Assembly (NCBI GenBank): GCA_963791495.1
Contig: CAWBST010000022.1
Coordinates: 124,001-188,000 of the forward strand
DNA from: JAMXLO01 sp963791495
GTDB lineage: Bacteria > Pseudomonadota > Alphaproteobacteria > Acetobacterales > Acetobacteraceae
DNA length: 64,000 nucleotides
Direction of reading: 5' to 3'
Each line of letters opens with the position of its first letter. Within the stretch, counting starts at the first letter, position 1. The notes under the pieces are model-generated. The model saw nothing but the letters and a program-made list of their open reading frames with translations. It was not told where the DNA came from and made no database searches. Below, one piece after another: positions 17,247 to 26,407 of this stretch. The position numbers and the translations under genes were made by a program.

Positions 17247-18084
17247 TCCAGCCTGAAACGGCACCAAGGCGCGGGGCCGGTACAGGTCGATGCGCCGCTG
17301 ACAATCCACTGGACCGGGGGTTCTTCCACTCACGGTCATGACCAGATTGCTGATACGCAATTGCTCGACGGGTATTGCGCCATCTGGCGTGGCGATCCGC
17401 TTGCCCGGCGGGCAAAGCTGAACAATGCACTGGTGACGGCCAACGTCTCCAGATTGGAGACGTTGCGGCCTCCTTTGGTGTCGCGCGGTGGGTTCGGAAC
17501 AGTCCGCTACCGCCGCAATCGAGGGAAAGGTGCCGGTCTCATCATCGTAGGCGACAAGTGCGACGTTCCCTGCACGATGGTGGGATCGATCTCACCCATG
17601 GAATAGACCACGCCGCATCCGTCGCTGCCGGTCGCGGTGACAGGCGGCGGTGTCGGTACGCTTGCGGTCCAGATGACAATACTGCTGATGTCGACGATAT
17701 CGCACCCATTCACATCGCCCGGGACGATCTAAGGCTGGGCTGATTGTTGTGCCATCTTGCTGGTACGCCGCAATGTCCGTCATCGATACGTTGATGCCAC
17801 CGAAGCTTGGATCGATCTCACCCTCGGAAACCACCACGGCTTCGCCGTCACTGCCGGTGACGAGGACGTAGTCCCGCAGGAAGCCGTTCTTCACGCTCCC
17901 CGGTGGGGTATTGGAAATTGGCCGTTGTCAGGAGTGTGTAGAGCGATACGCCGATATAGCTTACGCTGGTACCGCCGTTGTTGATGGTGACGGTGGTTGG
18001 GGTGAAGTCGCTGGCCAATTTTGTGGAGTGGAGTCCTGTCAGGAGCGTCCTGACCGCCCCGGTGACATCGAATTTCGTCGCCAT
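17216..18084 (-). pseudogene. Decayed secreted protein: tandem molybdopterin-like domains and a Hint domain
   Basis: At least three frames are needed. From an ATG at 18084, MATKFDVTGAVRTLLTG leads to VSYIGVSLYTLLTTANF. After a shift near 17895 come LRDYVLVTGSDGEAVVV and SEGEIDPSFGG. After another near 17730 come VPGDVNGCDIVDISSIVIW and a second TGSDGCGVVYSMGEIDP. The tail reads CPPGKRIATPDGAIPVEQL then VMTVSG, matching the start of Hint (hedgehog/intein) domains, cysteine included, and stops soon after. The repeated GSDG..GEIDP unit resembles the oxidoreductase molybdopterin-binding fold of secreted proteins. Multiple breaks and the short Hint tail argue for real decay. Confidence 0.55.
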
Positions 18085-18243
18085 GTCTATAAGGGGAACG
18101 TCATTCTGGTGCGCGGGCTGGACTGTCTCGATGGAACGCCGCTGCTCGACCTGAAGCCGGACAGGACTCTGTTCACCCCGATCGCTCCCCCGCAGAAGGG
18201 GGATTGCCAGGTCGGCGATCCCTAACATTCACGGAGCAAAGCC

Positions 18244-19240
18244 ATGCAGCACATCAGGCTCGGCCGGACCGGTTTGCGTGTCTCGCGCCTCTGCCTCGGC
18301 ACGATGACATTCGGCGGCCAGTGTGACGAGGCAAGCAGCCATGCCATCCTGGATGCCGCCGCAGAGGGCGGGATCGATTTTCTCGATACGGCAGATGTCT
18401 TATCCGCTCGGTGGCGGCCGTGCCACTGCCGGCCGCACCGAAGCGATTGTCGGCGCCTGGCTGAAGGGGAAACGTCATCAGTTCATCGTCGCGACCAAGT
18501 GCGCCGGCCAGGTGGGGGCGCAGCCGTGGGATCAGGGCACGTCGCGCAAGCACATCCTGGATGCCATTGACGCATCATTGCGGCGTCTCGGCACTGACTA
18601 CGTCGATATCTACCAGTTGCATCGATACGACCCGGACACGCCCATGGATGAGACGCTGGAGGCGCTCGATACTGTGGTGCGTCAGGGCAAGGCACGATAC
18701 ATCGGCGTGTCCAACTGGCCAGCCTATCGCGTCGCGCGCGCCCTTGGACGCGGTGAGGTCAAGAACCTGGCCCGGATCGATTCCGTGCAGCCGCGCTACA
18801 ATCTGCTGTTTCGTGCATTCGAGCGCGATCTGCTGCCGCTGTGTAAGGAAGAAGGAATCGCGGCGATACCGTACAACCCGATCGCCGGCGGATTGCTCAG
18901 CGGAAAGCACGATGGCACCGCGCCGCCACCGGACGGCACGCGCTTTGCCCTACGCAATGCCGGTGCCCGATACCAGGCACGCTATTGGCACGAGCAGGAA
19001 TTCGCGACGATTGAAAGCCTGCGCGGTGTGGCGCAGGAGACGGGAATGAACATGGTCACGCTCGCGGTGGCATGGGTGCTGTCGCATCCCGCCGTGACCG
19101 CGCCGATCGTCGGCGCCAGCCGTCCGGAACAGCTCACCGACAGCCTCGCCGCCGCCAAGGTGAATGGTCTGCCGCACGAACTGAAAGCAAGACTCGACGA
19201 AATGACCGCCGGTTGGCGCGCCATCGATGCCGAGCGCTAG
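18244..19240 (+). pseudogene. Aldo/keto reductase with a one-base frameshift at the catalytic tyrosine
   Basis: The first frame starts MQHIRLGRTGLRVSRLCLGT and reaches GIDFLDTADV. The rest continues in the +1 frame from YPLGGGRA through TKCAGQVG (catalytic lysine region), YQLHRYDP, ARYIGVSNW, QPRYNLL and IPYNPIAGGLLSG to the normal C-terminus. One extra T at 18400/18401 (DTADV-TT-ATCCG) explains the break. Removing it restores DTADVYPLGG, which contains the AKR catalytic Tyr. Everything else is intact, so a sequencing indel is as likely as mutation. An SD-like GGAG lies before the start. It is followed after 9 bases by the LLM gene. Confidence 0.85.
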
Positions 19241-19249
19241 GAGGTCGCA

Positions 19250-20179
19250 ATGAAGTTCGGGATCCACAACCCGTCATGGCTGTTCGGCCCTGACCCGGCC
19301 GAAATCTTCGAAGCGGTTAAGGCGAAGGCTCTTTGGGCGGAAAGCCACGGGTTCACCTGGTTCTCGGTGATGGATCACCTGATCCAGATCGCCAATGTCG
19401 GCGCGCCCGATGAGCCATTCATGGAGGGCTGGACGGTGCTGTCGGCGCTCGCAGCGGTGACCAGCCGCATCCGTCTCGCCACACTCGCCACGTCGGTTGC
19501 CTTTCGCAACCCGGCGCATCTGGCCAAGATTGCCGCGGGCGTCGATCTGATCAGTCGCGGTCGCCTGACCTTCGGCTTTGGTGCGGGTTGGCACGAACCG
19601 GAATATCGCCAGTACGGCTGGGAATTTCCGCCAAAGCCTGCCGTGCGCATCCGGCAGATGGAGGAAGCCGTGCGGCTGATCCTCGCACTATGGACGGAAC
19701 AGCGCACGACGTTCCACGGCCGGTATTTCCGCGCCGAGGACGCGATCCTGGAACCCAAGCCGATCCAGAAGCCGCACCCGCCGATCATGATCGCCGGCGG
19801 GGGCGAGCAGCTCACGTTGCGCGCCGTCGCCCGGCTCGGCGATGCGTGCAATGTCGGGGGCAGCCCCGAGATGGTGAGGCACAAGTTCACGGTGCTCCGT
19901 GGCCATTGCGATGCCGCGCAGCGCAGCTACGACGCGATCGAGCGAACCAGCATCATCAGCCTCCTGCTGGCGCGCGATGAGGCCTCGCTGGCGGCAAAGC
20001 GAGAAAGGCTTGCCGTTCCGGCATCGTATTACGGCTTTGCTGGCACAGTGTCACAGGTCACCGATCTCGTGGGTGCGTATTGGGATGCCGGTGTGCAGCT
20101 ATTGGTCAGCAGCGCGTACAGGAACGATCCCGAAACCCACGAACTGCTGGCGGCTGATGTGATGCCGCATTTTGCATAA
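19250..20179 (+). CDS. LLM-class (luciferase-like, F420/FMN) oxidoreductase
   Basis: This 309-residue TIM-barrel flavin enzyme is preceded by TAGGAGGTCGCA, a strong SD that overlaps the stop of the reductase gene. Motifs are FTWFSVMDHL, VTSRIRLATLATSVAFRNP, GRLTFGFGAGWHEPEYRQYG and HPPIMIAGGGEQLTL. This subclass often uses coenzyme F420 in other bacteria; whether this organism makes F420 cannot be told here. It is probably co-transcribed with the upstream aldo/keto reductase. Confidence 0.88.
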   Translation: MKFGIHNPSWLFGPDPAEIFEAVKAKALWAESHGFTWFSVMDHLIQIANVGAPDEPFMEGWTVLSALAAVTSRIRLATLATSVAFRNPAHLAKIAAGVDLISRGRLTFGFGAGWHEPEYRQYGWEFPPKPAVRIRQMEEAVRLILALWTEQRTTFHGRYFRAEDAILEPKPIQKPHPPIMIAGGGEQLTLRAVARLGDACNVGGSPEMVRHKFTVLRGHCDAAQRSYDAIERTSIISLLLARDEASLAAKRERLAVPASYYGFAGTVSQVTDLVGAYWDAGVQLLVSSAYRNDPETHELLAADVMPHFA

Positions 20180-20312
20180 GAGGAGCTTGCGTGGCAGTAC
20201 GCATGTGATGCGGGACCTGGATAATCTTGGGGGCCATCCTCGCCATCCTTGTCACCTAGACCCATCTGCTGCGCCGCCACAAACTCGCCGACCCCTGACC
20301 TGAGGACACGCC

Positions 20313-20732
20313 ATGACCAAATACCTGCACACCATGATCCGCGTCAGTTCGCTGGAGGAGAGCATCGGCTTCTTCGAGGTGCTTGGCCTGCATGAGATCC
20401 GTCGTCGTGCGGACGAGAAGGGCCGCTATACCAACGTGTTCCTCGCCGCCCCCGGCGACGAGGCGGCTCCCTTGGAACTCACCTACAACTGGGATTCCGA
20501 GCCTTACACCGGCGGCCGCAATTTCGGACATCTCGCCTACGCTGTGGAGAACATCTACGACACCTGCAACGCCTTCATTGCCCGCGGCGTGACGATCAAC
20601 CGCCCGCCGCGTGACGGCCGAATGGCCTTCATCCGTACACCGGACGGCATCTCCATCGAGCTGCTGCAGGCCGGCGGCGCGCTGCCGCCTGCCGAACCCT
20701 GGACCAGCATGGCTAACACCGGTTCCTGGTAG
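20313..20732 (+). CDS. gloA: Glyoxalase I (lactoylglutathione lyase), copy 1
   Basis: This 139-residue protein has the GloA metal ligands: His6 (YLHTMIRV), Glu55 (LELTYNW), His73 (FGHLAYAV) and Glu116 (SIELLQ). The LELTYNW segment is characteristic of Ni/Co-type bacterial glyoxalase I, which converts the methylglyoxal-glutathione adduct to lactoylglutathione. A near-identical copy lies at 23924-24343. They differ at nine positions (130 of 139 identical by my count), and the 14 bases before the ATG are shared (TGAGGACACGCC). Confidence 0.9.
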   Translation: MTKYLHTMIRVSSLEESIGFFEVLGLHEIRRRADEKGRYTNVFLAAPGDEAAPLELTYNWDSEPYTGGRNFGHLAYAVENIYDTCNAFIARGVTINRPPRDGRMAFIRTPDGISIELLQAGGALPPAEPWTSMANTGSW

Positions 20733-20757
20733 AGCGGGGAGCTCCTCGCGCGTCCAG

Positions 20758-21063
20758 TCATGGATTTCCGTGACGTCCGGTGTCAGAGTCTCGTCGCAAA
20801 TCAGCCATCTCGTGCAGCGGCCAGATTTCGATCTCACTCCGTCCCGGCATGGGATTGGGGCAGCGCTCCACCCAGGCGACCGCCTCATCCATGTCCTCGA
20901 CTTCCCAGAGCCAGAAGCCGGCGACCAACTCGCGGGTCTCGGCGAAAGGCCCGTCGATGACGGTACGGCCGGGACCATCGAACGCAATACGCTTGCCCTG
21001 CGAGGACCTCTTGAGGCGGTCGGCGGCGACCGGATCAGCCAGAAGGCCGTGACGCGCGGCCGA
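20758..21063 (-). pseudogene. YciI/DGPF-domain fragment (N-terminus missing)
   Basis: This minus-strand frame, bounded by an upstream TGA at 21066-21064, encodes about 100 residues with KRIAFDGPGRTVIDGPFAET, then LVAGFWLWEVEDMDEAV and CPNPMPGRSEIEIWPLHE. These match the C-terminal two thirds of DGPF-domain YCII-related proteins, often found with ECF sigma factors. The usual N-terminus (MRYM...) is missing and there is no good start codon. It is a remnant. Confidence 0.7.
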
Positions 21064-21068
21064 TCATT

Positions 21069-21923
21069 CTAGAGTGGATGGCGAGCGAGATGGGCGAGGA
21101 GCAATGCCGTGACGCGCTCCGGCATCTGGTCGGCAGCGTAATGGCCGACGCCCGGCATCACCTCGAACTGGTAAGGCGCGTCGATAAAAGCCGCCGTACC
21201 TTCGGCGGCCATACGGCCGACCGTGTCATCCGCGTCGCCCCAGATGAACAGAGTTGGCACCCTGGTCGGTGCCAAGGCTTTGCGGTCTCCACGCGCGCGA
21301 TACCAGGCGAGGGCCGCTTCCGTCGCCGGCGGGCTGCCTATCACGGACATATGCCTGTCGATCGCCACATCCGGCACGCCATTCTTCCGCAGGCGGCCGC
21401 GATACCAGGCGGCGTTGTCGGCCAACAGTTTCGCGCCGGCATCGGGGTCCTTCAACCAGACATGGTGTGCGGAACGAGTCGGCTGCTCGGGGTCCGCCTG
21501 CATGGCATGGGCGAATGACGCCGGATGCGGCCGCGACAGCATGGTGAGGGAAGCAAGCCGCTCCGGATACCGGTCAGCGATGAACCAGGAAATGCTGCCG
21601 CCCCAGTCATGGCCCACCAGATGGAAACGGCACTCCGGCCCGCCTACCGCGGCGACAATGTCCATCGCATCGCCGATCAGCTTATCCACTTCATAGTTGG
21701 AGACATCGGCCGGGTCGGGCCGCGCTTCGGCGGCATAACCGCGCTGGTTGGGCGCCACGGCATAGAACCCGGCATCGCCCAGAGCCTGCACCTGGGCATC
21801 CCACAAGTATCGAGACACGCAGAACCCGTGCAGCATCAGCACGAGCGGTGCCTTTTCATCGCCGGCGACCGAGGTATCGAACGTCAGCCCGGGTGCAGTC
21901 GTGATCCTGCGCGTCTCGATCAT
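21069..21923 (-). CDS. Alpha/beta hydrolase, epoxide-hydrolase-like
   Basis: This 284-residue protein starts MIETRRITTAPG (ATG at 21923). It has the oxyanion HG motif in VLMLHGFCVS, the nucleophile elbow VGHDWGG with aspartate as nucleophile, FIWGDADDTVG with the acid residue and GVGHYAADQMP with the catalytic His. An aspartate nucleophile points to epoxide hydrolases or haloalkane dehalogenases rather than esterases. It is divergent from the hydrolase gene at 22316. Confidence 0.85.
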   Translation of the reverse strand: MIETRRITTAPGLTFDTSVAGDEKAPLVLMLHGFCVSRYLWDAQVQALGDAGFYAVAPNQRGYAAEARPDPADVSNYEVDKLIGDAMDIVAAVGGPECRFHLVGHDWGGSISWFIADRYPERLASLTMLSRPHPASFAHAMQADPEQPTRSAHHVWLKDPDAGAKLLADNAAWYRGRLRKNGVPDVAIDRHMSVIGSPPATEAALAWYRARGDRKALAPTRVPTLFIWGDADDTVGRMAAEGTAAFIDAPYQFEVMPGVGHYAADQMPERVTALLLAHLARHPL

Positions 21924-22315
21924 CTGAGTGTCCCATCTTCCTGGTCGAGGAAGACAGCACGCTGGCCGGCTGGATCGCAACCACGTGTCGTCCGCATATT
22001 CCCGCGGTGGCCGCGGGTAAACGGTGGGGACCGCCTTGTAGTGCTGCCGTGGCATTGGCGGGAGGATCACGACAGAACGTCGGCTGCAGCCTACTTATTC
22101 CGTCGGCGCCGCTGGCAAATCGTCCGCACTCCGGCATCCTAAATCTGGACGCCGAAAGAGGATCAAACCATCCCGCCATTGGCGGTCGCGAAATTGGGTG
22201 ATACTCCTGAACCAATGCCATTCTAGACACCGCGCCGGTTTGCGCCTGACATACGTCAACGAGTACCCGCACGACACGCCTTACTCGACAACTGACTGCG
22301 TAGGGAGAAACCATC
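21924..22315. other. Intergenic region between two divergent hydrolase genes
   Basis: No gene is supported in these 392 bases. A perfect hyphenated palindrome, CCGCCATTGGCGG at 22173-22185, could bind a regulator. Both flanking promoters must lie here. The rest shows nothing recognisable. Confidence 0.35.
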
Positions 22316-23101
22316 ATGCCGTTCTACGAAAGAGGCGACGTCCGCATCCATTACGAAGAGGCCGGCTCCGGCTTCCCGTTGCTGGTCATCCCCGGCGGCG
22401 GGCTGAACTCCACGATCGCGGGCCTGGCGACGTCGAGCCACCCGTTCAACCCGCTCGACGCATTCAAAGACGAGTTCCGCGTGATCGCGGCGGATCTGCG
22501 CAACGCCAAGGGTGGCCAGTCCTCAGGTCCGCTCGAGACCGACCGGCCGTGGGACGCCTATACCGACGATCAGATCGGACTGATGGATCACCTTGGCATC
22601 CGGGAATTCCTGGTCCTCGGCTTCTGCATCGGCGGCCCCTTCATCTGGAACATGTTGAAGCGCGCGGGCGACCGCGTCATCGCCGCGGTGCCAGCGCAGC
22701 CCAGCGGCTGGCGCCCTGAGATGCCCACGCTCTCCTACGACAACAACATGAAGACCTGGGGTCCGGAACTGTGCGCTCGCCGGCCCGACATCACGATGGC
22801 GATGGTCGACACCTTCCTGACCAATATGTACCGTACCCGCGCCGACTTCGTTTACACCGTGACGCGCGATTTCGTGCGCGGCTGCAAGACGCCGATCCTC
22901 GTGTTGCCGGACGACGTGCCGGCGCATCCCTATGCCGTCGCCATGGAAACCGTGCATCTCGCGCCGAACGCGCAAGTGAGCCTTTACCCGTGGAAGGACA
23001 CCCCGGATAAGATCCCGCTGGCGGTGCGCCATATCCGCACATTCTTGCGCGCCTATCGGCCGGTGGCGGGAGCGCGAACCTTAGCGGCCGCCGCCCAGTA
23101 G
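22316..23101 (+). CDS. Alpha/beta hydrolase with a cysteine nucleophile
   Basis: This 261-residue protein begins MPFYERGDVRIHYEEAGSG, a typical alpha/beta-hydrolase start, followed by the oxyanion-loop LVIPGGG. The nucleophile elbow reads LGFCIGGPF, with Cys in place of the usual Ser. That is the pattern of dienelactone hydrolases, although the overall sequence looks more like a general hydrolase. The expected acid residue may be in LVLPDDVPAHP. No clear catalytic His motif ends the protein; a candidate is AVRHIRTFL. It may be a dienelactone-type enzyme or a non-hydrolytic member. Confidence 0.8.
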   Translation: MPFYERGDVRIHYEEAGSGFPLLVIPGGGLNSTIAGLATSSHPFNPLDAFKDEFRVIAADLRNAKGGQSSGPLETDRPWDAYTDDQIGLMDHLGIREFLVLGFCIGGPFIWNMLKRAGDRVIAAVPAQPSGWRPEMPTLSYDNNMKTWGPELCARRPDITMAMVDTFLTNMYRTRADFVYTVTRDFVRGCKTPILVLPDDVPAHPYAVAMETVHLAPNAQVSLYPWKDTPDKIPLAVRHIRTFLRAYRPVAGARTLAAAAQ

Positions 23102-23214
23102 CGCCGCATCATATCAAGTTAATCTACCCGTCACTTCGAGATCTGCCAGCCTGACTTTGCCTTGCGCCGGGCATCCACGGAGCCCGGCGCTGTGGCAATC
23201 AGCAATAGGCCCGC

Positions 23215-23640
23215 TTCCGGCCAGACCCAGCCAATTGCGATACTCTGGTCGAAAGATTCGCATTGTGGCGTCACCGGGGTCAGCGTTGGCAGATTGTAGA
23301 TATCGGGATCTGCAACGTTGCCGAGCAGTTGGAATGCGGCGGCTCGCAGCGGCTGTTTGAGCTTGGCGATGGCCTGCTCGATCTGGTTGAGATCGGGCGA
23401 ATAAGGCGGCAGATAGAGCACTGTTGCGCCGCGCGCTGTCCGAATACACCCTGGCAGCCGAGTACCGCCCCTCGCCGCGTAGCAGGACAGGGTCCTCCTT
23501 TCGCGACACTGGTTGGCCGACGGCGAAACTTTTCGTTCACCAGGAACGTAGGGTCGAACGGCGCATTCATCAGGGATTGGGCCTTCAGTGGGCGTCGCCA
23601 TATCCAACCGGATACGGCGAGAAACCGCAACCCGGCCCAT
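23215..23640 (-). mobile_element. IS630-family transposase remnant
   Basis: The minus strand encodes VLYLPPYSPDLNQIEQAIA, the hallmark C-terminal DDE segment of IS630-type transposases, followed by KLKQPLRAAA. After a frameshift comes VTPQCES, resembling the family's FTPQEC end. Sequence upstream is scattered over other frames. No full ORF or clear terminal inverted repeats were found. It lies just before the second glyoxalase copy, and may have taken part in that duplication. Boundaries are approximate. Confidence 0.7.
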
Positions 23641-23923
23641 CGGTGTCACATCGGCGGTGTCTCTGTTGACCCCGCCGCATCCCTGGGAGATGGCCGACGG
23701 AGACGGGTGGAAAGCGGATGTTGAAGGCTCGAATCGTCAGCGTCCAGCATGCGCTCAAGGCGGCAGTTCTGTGGAATCTCGTCAATCTTCCAAGTCAGAC
23801 ATTTCGCAGTATGGTGTCGCCCGGCTTTGACAACCTCGGCGGCCCTCCTGACCAGCCTTGTCGCCAAAGCTCGACCCGACTGCGCCGCCCGGAACACGCC
23901 GAGCCCCTATCTGAGGACACGCC

Positions 23924-24343
23924 ATGACCAAATATCTGCACACTATGATCCGCGTCAGTTCGCTGGAGGAGAGCATCGGCTTCTTCGAGGTGCTTGGCCT
24001 GCATGAGATCCGCCGTCGTGCGGACGAGAAGGGCCGCTACACCAACGTGTTCCTCGCCGCAGCCGGCGATGAAGCGGCTCCCTTGGAGCTCACCTACAAC
24101 TGGGATCCCGAGCCTTACGCCGGCGGCCGCAATTTCGGGCATCTCGCCTATGCCGTGGACAACATCTACGACACCTGCAATGCCTTCATCTCCCGTGGCG
24201 TAACGATCAACCGTCCGCCGCGTGACGGGCGCATGGCCTTCATCCGCACGCCCGACGGCATCTCCATCGAGCTGCTGCAGGCCGGCAGCGCGTTGGCGCC
24301 AACCGAACCCTGGACCAGCATGCCCAATACCGGTTCCTGGTAG
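23924..24343 (+). CDS. gloA: Glyoxalase I (lactoylglutathione lyase), copy 2
   Basis: This paralogue of the gene at 20313 differs at residues 47, 62, 66, 79, 90, 122, 125, 127 and 134 only. All four metal ligands (His6, Glu55, His73, Glu116) are kept, so both copies should be active. The changes cluster toward the C-terminus. It is preceded by the IS630 remnant and followed after 19 bases by the epimerase-like gene, whereas copy 1 is followed by a DGPF fragment. Confidence 0.9.
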   Translation: MTKYLHTMIRVSSLEESIGFFEVLGLHEIRRRADEKGRYTNVFLAAAGDEAAPLELTYNWDPEPYAGGRNFGHLAYAVDNIYDTCNAFISRGVTINRPPRDGRMAFIRTPDGISIELLQAGSALAPTEPWTSMPNTGSW

Positions 24344-24362
24344 CGTCGGAAGCCGCTGGCAC

Positions 24363-25364
24363 ATGGCGCCACATCCTCAACGACTAACTGTCACGCACCG
24401 AGCGTGGCCGCTCGCGCGACCGTTCATAACCGCGCACGGGGTCAAGACCACGGTGGACGTCGTTGTCGCCGAAATCTCCGACGTCGAGTCACGCGGCCGG
24501 GGAGAAGGCGTGCCGCTTCAGCGGTACGGCGAGAGCACCGACAGCGTCGTCGCTGCGCTTGAAGCGATGAAAGGCGCGGTCTTCTCGGGGCTCAACCGTG
24601 ACACACTGCAAGGCGTGCTGCCGCCGGGCGCGGCGCGCAATGCTCTCGACTGCGCATTCTGGGACATGGATGCGAAGCGCGCTTATCGCAGCGTCGCGGA
24701 GCTGGCCGGGCTCGGCGCGATGACGCCGGTCGTCACGGCCTTCACGCTTGGTCTCGATACGCCGGAAAAGATGGCTGAGCTGGCAGCCGCCAATCGAACT
24801 CGGCCGCTGTTCAAACTGGAATTGGGGGACGACGGCGATGTCGAACGGGTGCGGGCGGTGCGGCACGCTGCGCCGGCGGCGCGTCTCATCGTCGATGCCA
24901 ACGAGAGCTGGAATGAGCGCCAGCTTAGCGAATTCATGCCGGCCCTCAGCGATTTGAGGGTCGAACTGATAGAGCAGCCGCTGCCAGCCGACGCTGATGA
25001 CGCGCTGGTTCTATTGGAGCGTCCGATCCCGATTTGCGCCGACGAATCCTGCCGGACACGTGCCGATCTCGACCGGCTCGACGGGAAATACCAGGCCATC
25101 AATATCAAGCTAGACAAGGCGGGCGGGCTGACCGAGGCGCTCGCGCTGGCGGCGGAAGGGAAGCGGCGCGGCTTGCGGATCATGGTCGGTGGCGTGATCA
25201 GCACGTCGCTTGGGATCGCGCCGGCGCTGCTCGTCGCTCAGCAGGCCCAGATCGTCGATCTCGACGGACCATTGCACCTGGCGGTCGATCGCGGGGCGCG
25301 GCTGCGCTATGACGGCAGCTCGATCCATCCGCCCGATCCAAATCTCTGGGGCGGACCCACTTGA
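24363..25364 (+). CDS. Dipeptide-epimerase-like enolase-superfamily protein (KxK second Lys replaced)
   Basis: This 333-residue protein belongs to the mandelate racemase/muconate lactonizing group, closest to dipeptide epimerases (DgcA/YkfB type). Metal ligands are visible in LIVDANESW (Asp), VELIEQPLP (Glu) and PICADESC (Asp). The second catalytic lysine is in INIKLDKAGG. The first catalytic site, normally KxK, reads LFKLELG: the second Lys, the acid/base in characterised epimerases, is Glu. One-sided chemistry or loss of racemase function is possible. The ATG at 24363 fits the family N-terminus; the open frame upstream overlaps gloA in another frame. Confidence 0.85.
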   Translation: MAPHPQRLTVTHRAWPLARPFITAHGVKTTVDVVVAEISDVESRGRGEGVPLQRYGESTDSVVAALEAMKGAVFSGLNRDTLQGVLPPGAARNALDCAFWDMDAKRAYRSVAELAGLGAMTPVVTAFTLGLDTPEKMAELAAANRTRPLFKLELGDDGDVERVRAVRHAAPAARLIVDANESWNERQLSEFMPALSDLRVELIEQPLPADADDALVLLERPIPICADESCRTRADLDRLDGKYQAINIKLDKAGGLTEALALAAEGKRRGLRIMVGGVISTSLGIAPALLVAQQAQIVDLDGPLHLAVDRGARLRYDGSSIHPPDPNLWGGPT

Positions 25365-25507
25365 TATCAGACCATAAACTCCTAGCGACGGCCGCCTCTG
25401 GCAGAACTATCAGATCGCCCGCTCATGGGACCGCGATCGCGACCTGGCGAACGCGGACCAGCGCACCAAACCGGCGATACGGACTGTGAGCGCCGGCCGA
25501 ACATTCC

Positions 25508-26275
25508 TCACAGAGCCGTCATACCGCCGTCCACGAACAGTAGGGCGCCGGTGACGTAGGACGCATCGTCGGAGGCCAAGAACAGGATCGCGGCGGCGAC
25601 CTCCTCGGCCCTGCCCGGGCGCTTCAGCATGGTGCCTTGTGCGGCCTTCGCGTTGTACTGCTCCACAGTCTCGCCGGCAGCCGCGATGCGGCGCGCATGG
25701 AACGGCGTGAAGATCGGGCCAGGGCCGACGGCGTTCACACGAATGCCCTCGGCCGAGTGGTCGGCGGCGAGCCCCCGCGTCAGGCCCGCGACCGCGGCCT
25801 TTGTGGTGTCGTACTGCAGGTTGCCGCCGCCTGCGACGACGGAACGCACCGACGCGACGTTGACGATGGCGCCACCCTTGTTGCGGCGCATCAGCGGAAC
25901 CGCCGCCTTGGCACAGAACGCGTAGCTCATCAGGTTGACGCTGAGGATCTCGTTCCAGCTGGCCGCACTCGCCTCGTCTATCTTCTCGTATTTACGGATG
26001 CCGGCATTGTTTACGAGGATGTCGAGGCGCCCGAATTTTTCCGCCGCACCGTTGACGAAGCCGAGGCATGCGGCCTCGGTGCCAACATCAGCCTGCGTGA
26101 AGGCGACCTTGGCGCCGGCGGTCTCCAGCTCGGCCGCCACGCGCTGGCCGCGCTCGCCGTCCCGATCGCAGAATGCCACGCTCGCGCCTTCGGCGACGAA
26201 ACGCCTGACCGTCGCCTCGCCAATCCCCGATGCCCCGCCCGTCACCGCGGCAACCTTGCCGTCGAGCCTTCCCAT
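25508..26275 (-). CDS. Short-chain dehydrogenase/reductase
   Basis: This 255-residue SDR has the cofactor motif TGGASGIGEA, NNAGIRKYEK, the active-site serine strand VNVASVRS and YDTTK (YxxxK). The C-terminus has the usual ASDDASYVTGALLFVDGG. An acidic residue after the second strand (FCDRDGER) suggests NAD preference. The ATG at 26275 is chosen because AAAGGTGG lies at good spacing; a GTG three codons upstream is possible. The substrate is unknown. The 143 bases downstream to the epimerase gene (convergent) hold nothing recognised. Confidence 0.9.
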   Translation of the reverse strand: MGRLDGKVAAVTGGASGIGEATVRRFVAEGASVAFCDRDGERGQRVAAELETAGAKVAFTQADVGTEAACLGFVNGAAEKFGRLDILVNNAGIRKYEKIDEASAASWNEILSVNLMSYAFCAKAAVPLMRRNKGGAIVNVASVRSVVAGGGNLQYDTTKAAVAGLTRGLAADHSAEGIRVNAVGPGPIFTPFHARRIAAAGETVEQYNAKAAQGTMLKRPGRAEEVAAAILFLASDDASYVTGALLFVDGGMTAL

Positions 26276-26407
26276 GTTCGCCACCTTTCATTGCATTGCG
26301 AAACGCGCATCCACGATACGTCGGATCCATCCGGCGGACACCGCCCTGCGGATCGTGCACCTTAGGGCGCCATAGGCATATCCAATACCGAAACGCGAAC
26401 CGAAACA

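Noticed and set aside
20611..21072. Plus-strand ORF of 153 codons after the first glyoxalase gene
   Set aside because: The minus strand holds a clear DGPF-domain fragment over the same bases; the plus frame overlaps gloA in another frame.
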